A stretch of DNA of 64,000 nt. Origin: Labrys sp. KNU-23 (lineage in GTDB: Bacteria; Pseudomonadota; Alphaproteobacteria; Rhizobiales; Labraceae). Location: contig NZ_CP043488.1 in NCBI RefSeq assembly GCF_008330945.1, positions 2,082,501-2,146,500 of the forward strand. Direction: 5' to 3'. Numbering within the stretch: the stretch's first letter is position 1; the number at the start of each line of letters is the position of its first letter. Position numbers and translations under genes: made by a program. The notes below the pieces were generated by a model. The model was not told the origin of the DNA. It ran no database searches and was given only the letters and a program-made list of their open reading frames with translations. This document shows positions 44,480 to 52,847 of this stretch, piece by piece.

Positions 44480-45420
44480 TAGTAGCGCACCCTCGGATCG
44501 ATGAGCAGATAGAGCATGTCGATGCAGAAATTGACGAGGACGTAGAGCCCGGCGATCACCAGCAGCGCACCCTGGATCACCGGGTAGTCGCGCCGGAGCA
44601 CGGCCGAGACCACGAGATTGCCGATGCCCGGCACGCCGAACACGGTTTCGGTCACCACGGCGCCGGAGATCAGCAGGGCCGCAGTCAGGCCGATGACGGT
44701 GAGGATCGGGATCAGCGCGTTCTTGAAGGCATGCCTGATCACCACGCGCCATTCGCTCATGCCCTTGGAGCGGGCGGTGCGGACATAGTCGTCCGAGAGC
44801 ACGTCGAGCATCGAGGCGCGGGTGAAACGGGTGATCAGGGCCGATGAGACCACGCCCAGCGCCACCGCCGGCAGGACCAGATGATTGAGGCGTTCGCCGA
44901 AGGACGCACCCGGCCCGCCATAGCCGGAGGTGTCAAACCAGCCAAGCTTCACCGCGAAGATCTGCATGAGGACGAGGCCGAGCCAGAAGCTCGGCACGCT
45001 GGCAGCGAACATGGCGAGCGTGGTCGCCGCCTGATCGAACAGCGAGCCACGCCAATAGGCCGAGAGAATGCCGACCGGCAGGGCGATGGCGCTGGCGATC
45101 AGCAGCGAGAACAGCGTGAGGAAGAAGGTCGGCTCGGCGCGGGCGGCGAGAGCCTGCGTCACCGGCTGGTTGAGGAAGATCGACTGGCCGAAATCACCCT
45201 GGACGAGACCGAGGACGTAATAGGCGAACTGGGTGATGATCGGGCCGTCCAGGCCGAGCTTGGTGCGCAAGGCAGCGATGTCGGCCTCGGACGCGTCGGG
45301 TCCCAGCATCATGGCGGCCGGGTCGCCCGGCGTGACCCGGACGATGATGAACACGATCGTCACGACGAGGGCCATCACGATGATCATGCCGAGAAGGCGG
45401 TGGAGAATCGTGCGCAGCAT
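44479..45420 (-). CDS. Peptide ABC transporter permease (DppB type)
   Basis: A 313-residue permease: MLRTILHRLLGMIIVMALVV at the start, RVTPGDPAAMMLGPDA (the DppB signature), the ATPase-contact loop YVRTARSKGMSEWRVVIRHAFKNALIPIL, and a C-terminal YLLIDPRVRY. It is the first permease after the binding-protein gene. ATG 45420 precedes the first membrane segment; an in-frame start at 45486 would add 22 residues. Confidence 0.93.
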   Translation of the reverse strand: MLRTILHRLLGMIIVMALVVTIVFIIVRVTPGDPAAMMLGPDASEADIAALRTKLGLDGPIITQFAYYVLGLVQGDFGQSIFLNQPVTQALAARAEPTFFLTLFSLLIASAIALPVGILSAYWRGSLFDQAATTLAMFAASVPSFWLGLVLMQIFAVKLGWFDTSGYGGPGASFGERLNHLVLPAVALGVVSSALITRFTRASMLDVLSDDYVRTARSKGMSEWRVVIRHAFKNALIPILTVIGLTAALLISGAVVTETVFGVPGIGNLVVSAVLRRDYPVIQGALLVIAGLYVLVNFCIDMLYLLIDPRVRY

Positions 45421-45478
45421 CTGGGATCCTGGCGTTGTTCGAGGCCGGAGAGCGTGACGAGGCGATCTGAGCGGGATC

Positions 45479-45539
45479 GCGGGCACCGCCGGTGTGGCTG
45501 GTGCCCGCTCTCAAGCCTCCCCGGGAGAGAAAAGGAGGC
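45479..45539 (-). terminator. Two hairpins between the binding-protein and permease genes
   Basis: In the order transcribed: GCCTCC/GGAGGC (45534-45539 with 45515-45520) and then GCGGGCACC/GGTGCCCGC, a perfect 9-bp stem (45500-45508 with 45479-45487). They lie 47 bases after the stop of the binding-protein gene at 45586. Such structures commonly protect binding-protein mRNA and lower permease expression; no T-run follows. Confidence 0.6.
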
Positions 45540-45585
45540 TATGTCAGCCCAGAGGCACTGGTCGTTCTTGGGGCCGCAGGGGGCC

Positions 45586-47127
45586 TTACTTGCCTTCCAG
45601 ATAGGCGTTCCAGAAATAGGGCCAGGGGGCCGGCGTGACGCCCTTCAGGTTGGGGGCCTGGGCGGCGAGGGCATTGAAATTGCCGACCTTGTAGGCCGGA
45701 GCCTCGTCGTAGAAGGCTTTCTGGACGGCCGGCCACAGGGCCAGCCGCTTGGCGGGATCGGACTCGGCGTTGAAGGCGCCCAGTGCCTCGTGCTTCTTGT
45801 CCGAGACCCACCAGCCGGGTGAGGTGTCCGACATGAAGCCGGTCAGCGACGGCTCGGGCAGGAAGGGGCTGTGGGTGATGTAGATGTCCCACAATTTCGG
45901 GTCGGTGCGGTTCTTGGTCAGCGTCGCCCACTCGACCACGTCGAGTTCGACCTTGAAGCCGGCCGCCTTGAGATATTCGGCGGCGACCTGCGCCAGCTTG
46001 TAGTGGAACTCATATTGGCGGCTGGTCAGGATGCGCAGAGGCTTGGAGCCGTCATAGCCCGCCTCCTTCAGCAAGGCGGTGGCGGCTTCGACGTCACCCT
46101 CCGGCTTGTAGGGCTGCGTTCCCTCTTCGGTGTGCCACTGATAGTCCTTGGGATAGAGGGCACCGTCGACCGAGAAGAATTCCTCCGAGCCGAAGGCGGC
46201 CAGCATCATGTCTTGCGGGGAGAGCGCCGCCTGGATCGCCTTGCGGATGCGGATGTCGGAGGCGAGGCCCTCCTTGTTGTTCATGAAGAGGACAGGCCAG
46301 CCGAAGGGCTTCAGCAGGACCGGGGCGGTCTTGCCCTTGGAGATCTTGTCGAAAGCCTCGACAGGCAGGGAGTCGACATAGGCGAACTGGCCTGATGCGG
46401 CACCCTCGACGCGGGTATTGGGATCGGGCACCGGCACGAAGCGGATCTCGTCGAGATATTGCTTGCGCGCGCCGCCATAGCCGTTGGGCTCGCCCGGGCG
46501 GGACGCATACTCGTCGAAGCGCGCGAGCTGGATGAACTGGTCCGGCTTGCGCTCCTTGAGCTTGTAGGGCCCGGTGCCGATGAAGCTGGTCAGGGGATCC
46601 TGCCCGGCATTCTTGGCCGGAATGATGATCGCGGCGGCATTGTTGAAGGCAAGCAAAGCGAGCAGTGGTGCGTAGGGCTTCTTGAGCGTGATCTTGACGG
46701 TATGATCGTCGGTCGCGTCGATGGCGGCGATCATCTCGGCCGTCTGCTTGCCGCGCGTGGCGATCTTCGTCCACCGCTGCAGCGAGGCGACGACATCGGC
46801 GGCGGTCATCACCGAGCCGTCATGGAACTTGATGCCGGTGCGCAGGGGGATGGTGTAGGTCAGCCCGTCGGCCGAGATCTTCGGCATTTCGGCGGCCAGC
46901 AGCGGAGTGACGCCCCAATCCTTGTCGAAGGTGAACAGCGTTTCGAAAATATGCTGGGAAACGATGCCGACGAGGTCGGCGGTCGAAGCCATCGGGTCGA
47001 GCGTGGGCGGTTCGCCGACGGTGGCAACGTCGATGACGCCGCCCTTGGTGGGTTCAGCCCAGGCCGGTCCGGTAGCCGGAAGCAATGTCAGTGCAAGCAG
47101 GGCAGTCAGTCGTGCCAAGCGTCCCAT
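45586..47127 (-). CDS. Peptide ABC transporter substrate-binding protein (first copy)
   Basis: A 513-residue family-5 binding protein (DppA/OppA type) with a signal peptide ending AWA-EPT. Marks include GGVIDVATVGEPPTLDPMASTADLVGIV, FKLREGIKF-like LRTGIKFHDGSVMTAADVVASLQRW and GTGPYKLKERKPDQFIQLARFDEY. It is strongly similar to the protein at 49180 (about the same length, many shared blocks), so the two are paralogues with likely different peptide preferences. It precedes the permease genes in one operon. Confidence 0.92.
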   Translation of the reverse strand: MGRLARLTALLALTLLPATGPAWAEPTKGGVIDVATVGEPPTLDPMASTADLVGIVSQHIFETLFTFDKDWGVTPLLAAEMPKISADGLTYTIPLRTGIKFHDGSVMTAADVVASLQRWTKIATRGKQTAEMIAAIDATDDHTVKITLKKPYAPLLALLAFNNAAAIIIPAKNAGQDPLTSFIGTGPYKLKERKPDQFIQLARFDEYASRPGEPNGYGGARKQYLDEIRFVPVPDPNTRVEGAASGQFAYVDSLPVEAFDKISKGKTAPVLLKPFGWPVLFMNNKEGLASDIRIRKAIQAALSPQDMMLAAFGSEEFFSVDGALYPKDYQWHTEEGTQPYKPEGDVEAATALLKEAGYDGSKPLRILTSRQYEFHYKLAQVAAEYLKAAGFKVELDVVEWATLTKNRTDPKLWDIYITHSPFLPEPSLTGFMSDTSPGWWVSDKKHEALGAFNAESDPAKRLALWPAVQKAFYDEAPAYKVGNFNALAAQAPNLKGVTPAPWPYFWNAYLEGK

Positions 47128-47141
47128 ATTGCGTCCCCTTG

Positions 47142-47157
47142 TTACATTATTATGTAA
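47142..47157. promoter_or_regulatory. Dyad TTACAT-N4-ATGTAA upstream of the first peptide-binding gene
   Basis: A perfect 6-bp inverted repeat (47142-47147 and 47152-47157) with centre TATT, 15 bases upstream of the start codon at 47127 on the minus strand, in an AT-rich 115-base gap. Operator use by the local IclR regulator is possible. Confidence 0.4.
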
Positions 47158-47242
47158 TCTATGACTTATTTATGTATCACTATGCCCTCGATGCTGTGTT
47201 TGGTCAAGCCGGTTCGTTTAGCGAGCCTCCACAGGGGGCGAT

Positions 47243-48865
47243 TCAGGCATTGGCCAAGCGATGGAGCACAATGTCGGCACTGCGGTCGGAATTGAGGATG
47301 ATGGCGTCCTCCAGGCAGCGAACGCTGAACAGCCAGGGCAGTTCCCATGGCGCCGCCCGCCAGGCGTCATGCGTCTCCCGGCTGGCCGGATGGGCGAGGA
47401 AGAGATCGCGATCGCAGGGCTCCAGGCCGAGATCGAGCGTCCCGAAAGGCGAGGACAGGCGCAGGCCCGGGCCGTTGGCATGGTGATGGAAACGAGCCTC
47501 CAGCCCGCTCGACTCGTCGCGATAGCGCCCTGCCGGCAGGACGCTCCGGTCCGATGGAACGGTCTCGACGCGCCTGAACCGGCGGCGGCGGCCGAACTTT
47601 TCGGTCTCGATGCTGCCGTCCGCCTGGATCAGGAGATCGTAGGGGGCCAGCCCCGCCCGGGGCCGAAAGCGGCCCTGCGCCACCTCCTCGAGTTCCGACG
47701 CCCCCATGCTGGAGACCAGGCTCGGCGTGCCGCCCTCGCTAGCGATACGCAGGAGGGCGCTGGTGCCGTCTTCGCGATAGGTGCCCGCGCGGGCGGTGAG
47801 CAGCGCGATCGCCGAGGGCGACAGGGCCGGCCCACCTTCCAGGTCCAGGACGACGTCGGCGATGCGCCGGGTCAGGGCATAGGGTGAGAAATCGTCGTGA
47901 TTGGCGAGGAGGACGATGCCGAGATCCCGTTCGGGAATGCGGATCGATTCCGAGCGCGAGCCGGCGATCCAGCCGCTATGGCCGACGCAGCGAAGGCCGC
48001 GGTGCCGGCTGGCGACGAGGCCGAGGCCGTAGGGGGAGGCGATGCCGTTGATCAGCGCGCCGGGAGCCTCCATGCGGGCGATCATCGTGGTGTCGCCGAC
48101 CTTGGGTCGGCGTAGATTGGCCTGCCAGGCCAGCATGTCCTGAAGCGTCGAGACCAGCCCGCCCTCGCCGCCGATGGCGATGCCCCAGGCCGCCTTGAGC
48201 CAGCATCCGCCGGGGCCGCGGCGGTGAGGGGTGGCAAGGCGCGGATAAATCTCGTCGTCGCGGGCCATCAGCCTGGTGTCGTGCATGCCGAGGGGGCCGG
48301 TGATGCGCTCGCGCAGGAGATCGTCGAAGGAGAGGCCCGAGACCTGTTCGAGGATTTCCGACAGCAGCAGGAAATTGCTGTTGGAATAGAGGAGATCGGT
48401 GTCCGGCGGGAAGTTGAGGCCCTTCTGGCGGGCAACGATGGCGCGTGCGGTGGCGCGCGAGGACGGGGCCAGGATCGGAATGCCGGCCAGGATCATGGTG
48501 TCGAGAATGTCGCGCAGGCCGCTGGTATTGGCGGCCAGGTGCCTGAGCGTGATCGGCTGGTCATAGGCCGGCAGCCAGGGGCAGTGATCGTGCACGTCGT
48601 CGCCGAGCGAGAGCTTGCCTTCCGCTTCCAGCATCAGGGCCAGCAGCACGGTGAACTGCTTGCTCTGGGACGCGATGCGCACCACCGAGGTCGGCGACAG
48701 CGCGATGCCATGGGCAAGGTCGGCCATGCCGGCGCAGCGCTGGTAGACGACGTCGTCCCCGAGCGTCACCGTGACCATGAAGCCCGGCGAGGCCTCGTTG
48801 GCAAAGGGGGCGAAGAGCGCATCGATCTCGGCGATGGCGATCGAAGCGAGGGCTGGGGTGGTCAT
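47243..48865 (-). CDS. D-aminopeptidase-like serine hydrolase (family S12)
   Basis: A 540-residue protein close in size to the D-aminopeptidase DAP of Ochrobactrum (about 520). The N-terminal beta-lactamase-like domain has SxxK as ASQSKQ, the YSN motif in LLYSNSNFLLLSE, and HSG in VGHSGWIAG. The C-terminal half is the antiparallel-barrel extension typical of DAP. It removes N-terminal D-amino acids from peptides. No signal peptide is seen, so it acts on imported peptides. Gene position between the two binding-protein genes and upstream of the Dpp-type transporter supports this. Confidence 0.85.
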   Translation of the reverse strand: MTTPALASIAIAEIDALFAPFANEASPGFMVTVTLGDDVVYQRCAGMADLAHGIALSPTSVVRIASQSKQFTVLLALMLEAEGKLSLGDDVHDHCPWLPAYDQPITLRHLAANTSGLRDILDTMILAGIPILAPSSRATARAIVARQKGLNFPPDTDLLYSNSNFLLLSEILEQVSGLSFDDLLRERITGPLGMHDTRLMARDDEIYPRLATPHRRGPGGCWLKAAWGIAIGGEGGLVSTLQDMLAWQANLRRPKVGDTTMIARMEAPGALINGIASPYGLGLVASRHRGLRCVGHSGWIAGSRSESIRIPERDLGIVLLANHDDFSPYALTRRIADVVLDLEGGPALSPSAIALLTARAGTYREDGTSALLRIASEGGTPSLVSSMGASELEEVAQGRFRPRAGLAPYDLLIQADGSIETEKFGRRRRFRRVETVPSDRSVLPAGRYRDESSGLEARFHHHANGPGLRLSSPFGTLDLGLEPCDRDLFLAHPASRETHDAWRAAPWELPWLFSVRCLEDAIILNSDRSADIVLHRLANA

Positions 48866-48956
48866 GGCATGTGACTTTCGAAAAATCGGGAGTGTCAGAA
48901 ATTCCGTGTGCGGGCGGGCTGTTGAACACTACGTCGCATGGCCTTTCTGGGGTGGT

Positions 48957-49141
48957 GCCGCCCCTCACCCTTACCCTCTCCCCGTAAGGACGGGGCGAGG
49001 GGGCAGAGGCGTCGTGATCGCTTCTCAACCCTTTCATCTCGCCCCCCGGTCGGGCCAGATAGTGCGTGTTCGGTGTGAGGCGCTCGGTCGAAGTCCCCCT
49101 CGCCCCGTCCTTACGGGGAGAGGGTAAGGGCGAGGGGCAGC
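48957..49141. repeat. Palindromic intergenic repeat, same family as at 32.9 kb
   Basis: Inverted arms 48957-49003 (containing CCCTCACCCTTACCCTCTCC) and 49095-49141 (containing GGAGAGGGTAAGGGCGAGGG), each with an internal CCCCGT..ACGGGG hairpin. The outer arm matches the repeat at 32885-33037 nearly base for base, but the middle differs. It fills most of the 314-base gap between the D-aminopeptidase and the second binding-protein gene; no gene is seen there. Confidence 0.85.
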
Positions 49142-49179
49142 GCAACCGAGACGACAGGACGCGAGCGACCCCGCGACGA

Positions 49180-50715
49180 TCACTTCTCGAGATAGACGTT
49201 CCAGAAGGCCGGCCAGGGCGAAGGCTCGAACCCCTTGAGCTTGGGCGACTTGGCCGAGAGGGCGTTGAAGTCGCCGATCTTGACGATCGGGGCTTCCGTC
49301 ATGATCAGCTCCTGCACGCGCTGCCAGTGCTTGACCCGCTCGGCCGGATCGGAGGTGGCATTGAGGGCATCGACTGCTGCCCGGCTGTCGGGCGTGTCCC
49401 ACCAGCCGACGGAGGCCGGCGCTAGGATGTTGATCAAAGCGGGTTCGGGCAGGAAGGGACTGTGGGTGATGAAGATATCCCAGGAGGCCGGGTTCTGGAT
49501 CTGCTGCACCAGTGTTGCCCAGTCGACGACATCCATCTTCACCTTGAAGCCGGCGAGCTTGAGATATTCGGCGGCGACCTGCGCCATCTTGTAGTGGAAC
49601 TCGTATTGGCGGCTGGTGAGGATGCGCAGCGGCACCTCCTCGCCGAGGCCCGCCTTCTTGAGCTCGGCCTTGGCCTTTTCGGCGTCGGCGACATCGTAAT
49701 TGCCTTCGACGCCCGCATCCGTGCGCCAGGGATAGCCTTCCGGATACATGGCGCCGTCGACGGCATAGAATTTGGTGTCGCCGAAGGCGGCCGCCAGCAT
49801 GTCGCTCTCGCTGAGCGCGAGCTGCACCGCCTTGCGCACGCGCATGTCGGCAAGGACGCCCTGCTTGGAGTTCATGCGGATCATCGGCCAGCCGAAATGT
49901 TCGAGCAGCACCGGCTCCGACTTGCCGGCCTTGATCTTGTCGAACTGTTCGACGGGCAGCGAATCCGCATAGGCGAACTGGCCGGAGACCGCGCCCTCGA
50001 TCCGGGTATTGGGATCGGGAACCGGCACGAAGCGGATCTCGTCGAGATATTGCTTGCGCGCCCCGCCATAGCCATCAGGCTCGCCGTCACGCGAGCGATA
50101 GCCCTCGAAGCGCACGAGCTGGATATATTGATCGGGCTTGCGCTCCTTGAGCTTGTAGGGGCCGGTACCGATGACCTGCCTGAGCGGCACGTCCTGGTCC
50201 TCGGACGGCAGGATCACCGCGGCCGAATTGTTGAAGGCAAGCAAAGCGGGAAGCGGCGAATAGGGTTGCTTGAGCGTGATGCGTACCGTCAGGGCATTGG
50301 TGGCCGCGATATCGGTGACCAGCGGAGCGACCTGCTGGCCTCGGGAGGCGACGGTCAGCCAGCGCTTGAGGGAAGCGACGACATCGGCCGAATCCATCGC
50401 GCTGCCATCGTGGAAGGTGATGCCCTGGCGCAGCTTGATCTCATAGATCTTGCCGTCGGGGCTGACCGTGGGCAGGGCTTCGGCGAGCAGCGGCGCGACA
50501 TTCCAATTGCGGTCGAAGGTGAACAGGGTTTCGAAAATGTGCTGGCCGACCATGCCGACGATATCGGTGGCGCTCGCCATCGGGTCGAGCGTCGGCGGTT
50601 CGCCGATGGTGGCGACATCGATGACACCGCCTTTCTCCGGCGCGGCCATCGCCGGGCTGATCGCCGGCAACAAAAGTACAGCCAGGGCTGCGGCCAGACT
50701 GAGGGCGCGCTTCAT
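49180..50715 (-). CDS. Peptide ABC transporter substrate-binding protein (second copy)
   Basis: A 511-residue family-5 binding protein with a signal peptide ending AMA-APE. It shares blocks with the copy at 45586: GGVIDVATIGEPPTLDPMAS, LRQGITFHDGSAMDSADVVASLKRW, GTGPYKLKERKPDQYIQLVRFEGY and a YLEK C-terminus. No permease gene directly follows it, so it may feed the same Dpp-type permease. It is the first gene of the minus-strand run that ends with IclR. Confidence 0.92.
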   Translation of the reverse strand: MKRALSLAAALAVLLLPAISPAMAAPEKGGVIDVATIGEPPTLDPMASATDIVGMVGQHIFETLFTFDRNWNVAPLLAEALPTVSPDGKIYEIKLRQGITFHDGSAMDSADVVASLKRWLTVASRGQQVAPLVTDIAATNALTVRITLKQPYSPLPALLAFNNSAAVILPSEDQDVPLRQVIGTGPYKLKERKPDQYIQLVRFEGYRSRDGEPDGYGGARKQYLDEIRFVPVPDPNTRIEGAVSGQFAYADSLPVEQFDKIKAGKSEPVLLEHFGWPMIRMNSKQGVLADMRVRKAVQLALSESDMLAAAFGDTKFYAVDGAMYPEGYPWRTDAGVEGNYDVADAEKAKAELKKAGLGEEVPLRILTSRQYEFHYKMAQVAAEYLKLAGFKVKMDVVDWATLVQQIQNPASWDIFITHSPFLPEPALINILAPASVGWWDTPDSRAAVDALNATSDPAERVKHWQRVQELIMTEAPIVKIGDFNALSAKSPKLKGFEPSPWPAFWNVYLEK

Positions 50716-51025
50716 GGATCCTCCCCAAAATGATATTATAATGGAATATATATCTTATTTAGGGACTATGTTTGCATCCCCCTCTAGCGTCGTCAAGATG
50801 GTACCGGCCGCTCGTCGTCCGAGAGCTTCTTGCGGTAGCGTGGCGTGAAGCCGCGCGTACCGACGTGGAAGGCGAGTTCGTGCAACCTTGTGAGTAAACA
50901 GCGCGGACGAACAAGAATCGGAAGGATTTGGCCAAGCACGACGTTAGGGTAGGGCAGCGTTTCCGCCCAAACGCGCTTTGGCCTAATCTGAACGCCGGAC
51001 GACATCCGGTTGGACAGGGAGGCCC
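50716..51025. promoter_or_regulatory. Divergent upstream region, second binding protein and ion channel
   Basis: A 310-base gap. Positions 50729-50770 are very AT-rich (ATGATATTATAATGGAATATA-type sequence), likely the promoter of the minus-strand binding-protein gene, with an imperfect dyad GATATTATA/ATATATATC. The remainder (50771-51025) is GC-rich and shows nothing I can support. Confidence 0.45.
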
Positions 51026-51808
51026 ATGGTTGAGAGGAAAAGCGGCATGATCGCGCTCGCGGATATTCGCCAGACGCTCCGGGGGCTTTATTTCGGTTCG
51101 AGCCGGAAAGCCGTCAGTTTCCAGATCCTGCGCTTCGTCATCGATGTCGGCATTCTCGTCTTCTTCATCGCCGGGCCGAGCATGAAGAACGAGGCCTGGC
51201 ATGCCGCCATCAATGCCATCGTCGCGGCGATCATCGTGCTCGAACTCGCGGCCAGCGCCCTTGTCGCGCCGAACCTGAAGAAGTGGGTGCTGCGGCCGAT
51301 GACCTGGATCGACCTGGCCATTCTCGCCACTTTCGTGGTGCCCGCCTTCTTCTCCAACCTGTTCCTGCGCGTGCTGCGCATCTGGTCGCTGAGCAAGAGC
51401 AATCTGTTCACGCTGGCGCTGCGCAAATCGGGCTACCGGCAGATGGAAGACACGCTGCGCGCCGTGATCGATCTCACGGTGTTTCTGTTCCTGGTCTCCA
51501 GCTTCGTCTATACCATGTTCTACGCCAATGGCTTCGATGGCTACATCCAGGCCCTGTACTTCACCGTTGCCACGGTGACGACGACGGGCTTCGGCGACAT
51601 CACCTTGCCCGGCAATCTCGGCAAGCTCACCTCCATCGTCGCCATGATCATCGGGGTGTCGCTGTTCGTCCGCCTCGCCCAGGCGATCGTGCGGCCGCAC
51701 AAGGTGAATTTCAGCTGCCCTCAATGCGGGCTCTCCCGGCATGAGACGGATGCGGTGCATTGCAAGGCCTGCGGCCATGTCCTGAACATCCCGGATGACG
51801 GGGAGTAG
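51026..51808 (+). CDS. Two-pore-domain-style potassium/ion channel with C-terminal zinc ribbon
   Basis: A 260-residue membrane protein. About four segments (VIDVGILVFFIAG, AINAIVAAIIVLELAASALV, WIDLAILATFVVPAFFSNLFL and TLRAVIDLTVFLFLVSSFVYTMF) precede a pore helix and selectivity filter TTTGFGDI, then a last segment (TSIVAMIIGVSLFVRLAQ). This layout matches six-segment K+ channels (Kv/Ion_trans_2). The cytosolic tail has CPQCGLSRHETDAVHCKACGH, a four-cysteine (plus His) zinc ribbon, in place of the usual RCK domain. Gating by metal or redox state could follow. A second possible start is ATG 51047. Confidence 0.85.
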   Translation: MVERKSGMIALADIRQTLRGLYFGSSRKAVSFQILRFVIDVGILVFFIAGPSMKNEAWHAAINAIVAAIIVLELAASALVAPNLKKWVLRPMTWIDLAILATFVVPAFFSNLFLRVLRIWSLSKSNLFTLALRKSGYRQMEDTLRAVIDLTVFLFLVSSFVYTMFYANGFDGYIQALYFTVATVTTTGFGDITLPGNLGKLTSIVAMIIGVSLFVRLAQAIVRPHKVNFSCPQCGLSRHETDAVHCKACGHVLNIPDDGE

Positions 51809-51814
51809 GGGCGG

Positions 51815-52807
51815 TCAATCCCGCCCGGCCTCCAGGAGGGCCATGATCCCGGCAGCCAGCGCGGGCTCGATATCCATGTTTCCGATCATCGCCACCAGAT
51901 TTTGACGCTCGACGGCACCGGCACCCGAACCGATGGTCGTGGCCGCGATGGCACCCGCCGCATTGGCAAGGGCGCTGGCGCCGGCGGGCGCCAGGCCGTT
52001 GACGATGCCGAAAATATAGCCGGCGGCGAAAGCATCACCCGCGCCGGTCGTATCGATGGCCTCGACCTGGGCCGCAGACGAGACGACCTGAGGCTGTCGG
52101 CTATGGACGAGGGATCCCAGGGCGCCACGCTTGACGACGACCTGTTTGGTGCCGGCCTCAACGAGGCGTTCGGCCGCCTGGTCGAGAACCGCATCGCTGC
52201 CGATGCCGGCAAGGAGACGGGCATCGGCCTCACCCAGGAACAGGATATCGATTGCCGGCAAAAGAGGGAGAACCAACGCACTGATCGTACCAGTGATGCC
52301 GGCCGGGATGTCCAGGCTGACGGCAATTCCCGCCGCCCTGGCAAGTTCGAGCGCATGGAGGGCGGCCTCGCTCTGCGGCGCCTGCAGCAGGGCATAGCCC
52401 GATAGATGCAGCAGAGCCGTACCGGCCAGGGCGGCCGGATCGAGCTCGTCCGCGGCCAGGCGGGCATTGGCGCCGCGATAGGCGAACATGGTGCGCTCGC
52501 CGCTCGCGCTGACCACCACGACATTGAGCTGGGTGGGCTCGGCCTCGTCACGCCGGACCCAGCGCGTCTCGACGCCTTCGCGCTGCATCGCGGCCAGGCA
52601 CCAGTCTCCCCAATTGTCCCTGCCGGTCTTGCCGATGAAGTGCACCGGCAGGCCCAGGCCCGCCAGGATCCGGGCCGTGTTGGCGCCGGAGCCGCCCAGG
52701 CCGTGGCTCTGGCGCTCGGCAATGCCTTCCCCGCCCTCCGGCGGATAGGCCGGGATCTGGAGGGTAAGGTCGACATTGATGTCGCCGAGGATTGCCACTG
52801 CCGGCAT
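51815..52807 (-). CDS. PfkB-family carbohydrate kinase
   Basis: A 330-residue ribokinase-fold kinase. The N-terminal motif is AILGDINVDLTLQIPAYPPEGGE, the first signature region SHGLGGSGANTARILAGLG, and the catalytic end IDTTGAGDAFAAGYIFGIV with the base aspartate of DTTGAGD. It phosphorylates a sugar or nucleoside. Gene position at the end of a sugar-type ABC operon suggests it acts on the imported compound. ATG 52807 was chosen because the fold begins there. Confidence 0.9.
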   Translation of the reverse strand: MPAVAILGDINVDLTLQIPAYPPEGGEGIAERQSHGLGGSGANTARILAGLGLPVHFIGKTGRDNWGDWCLAAMQREGVETRWVRRDEAEPTQLNVVVVSASGERTMFAYRGANARLAADELDPAALAGTALLHLSGYALLQAPQSEAALHALELARAAGIAVSLDIPAGITGTISALVLPLLPAIDILFLGEADARLLAGIGSDAVLDQAAERLVEAGTKQVVVKRGALGSLVHSRQPQVVSSAAQVEAIDTTGAGDAFAAGYIFGIVNGLAPAGASALANAAGAIAATTIGSGAGAVERQNLVAMIGNMDIEPALAAGIMALLEAGRD

Positions 52808-52847
52808 GATCTTCGCTTTGGCGCTGAACGGCGGATGCGGCTCTATT

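Noticed and set aside
42404..44482. A 692-codon plus-strand open frame opposite the amidohydrolase and DppC genes
   Set aside because: It lies antisense to two clear conserved genes; its composition (Asp/Gly/Arg/Gln-rich, no domain) is the usual shadow of GC-rich coding sequence.
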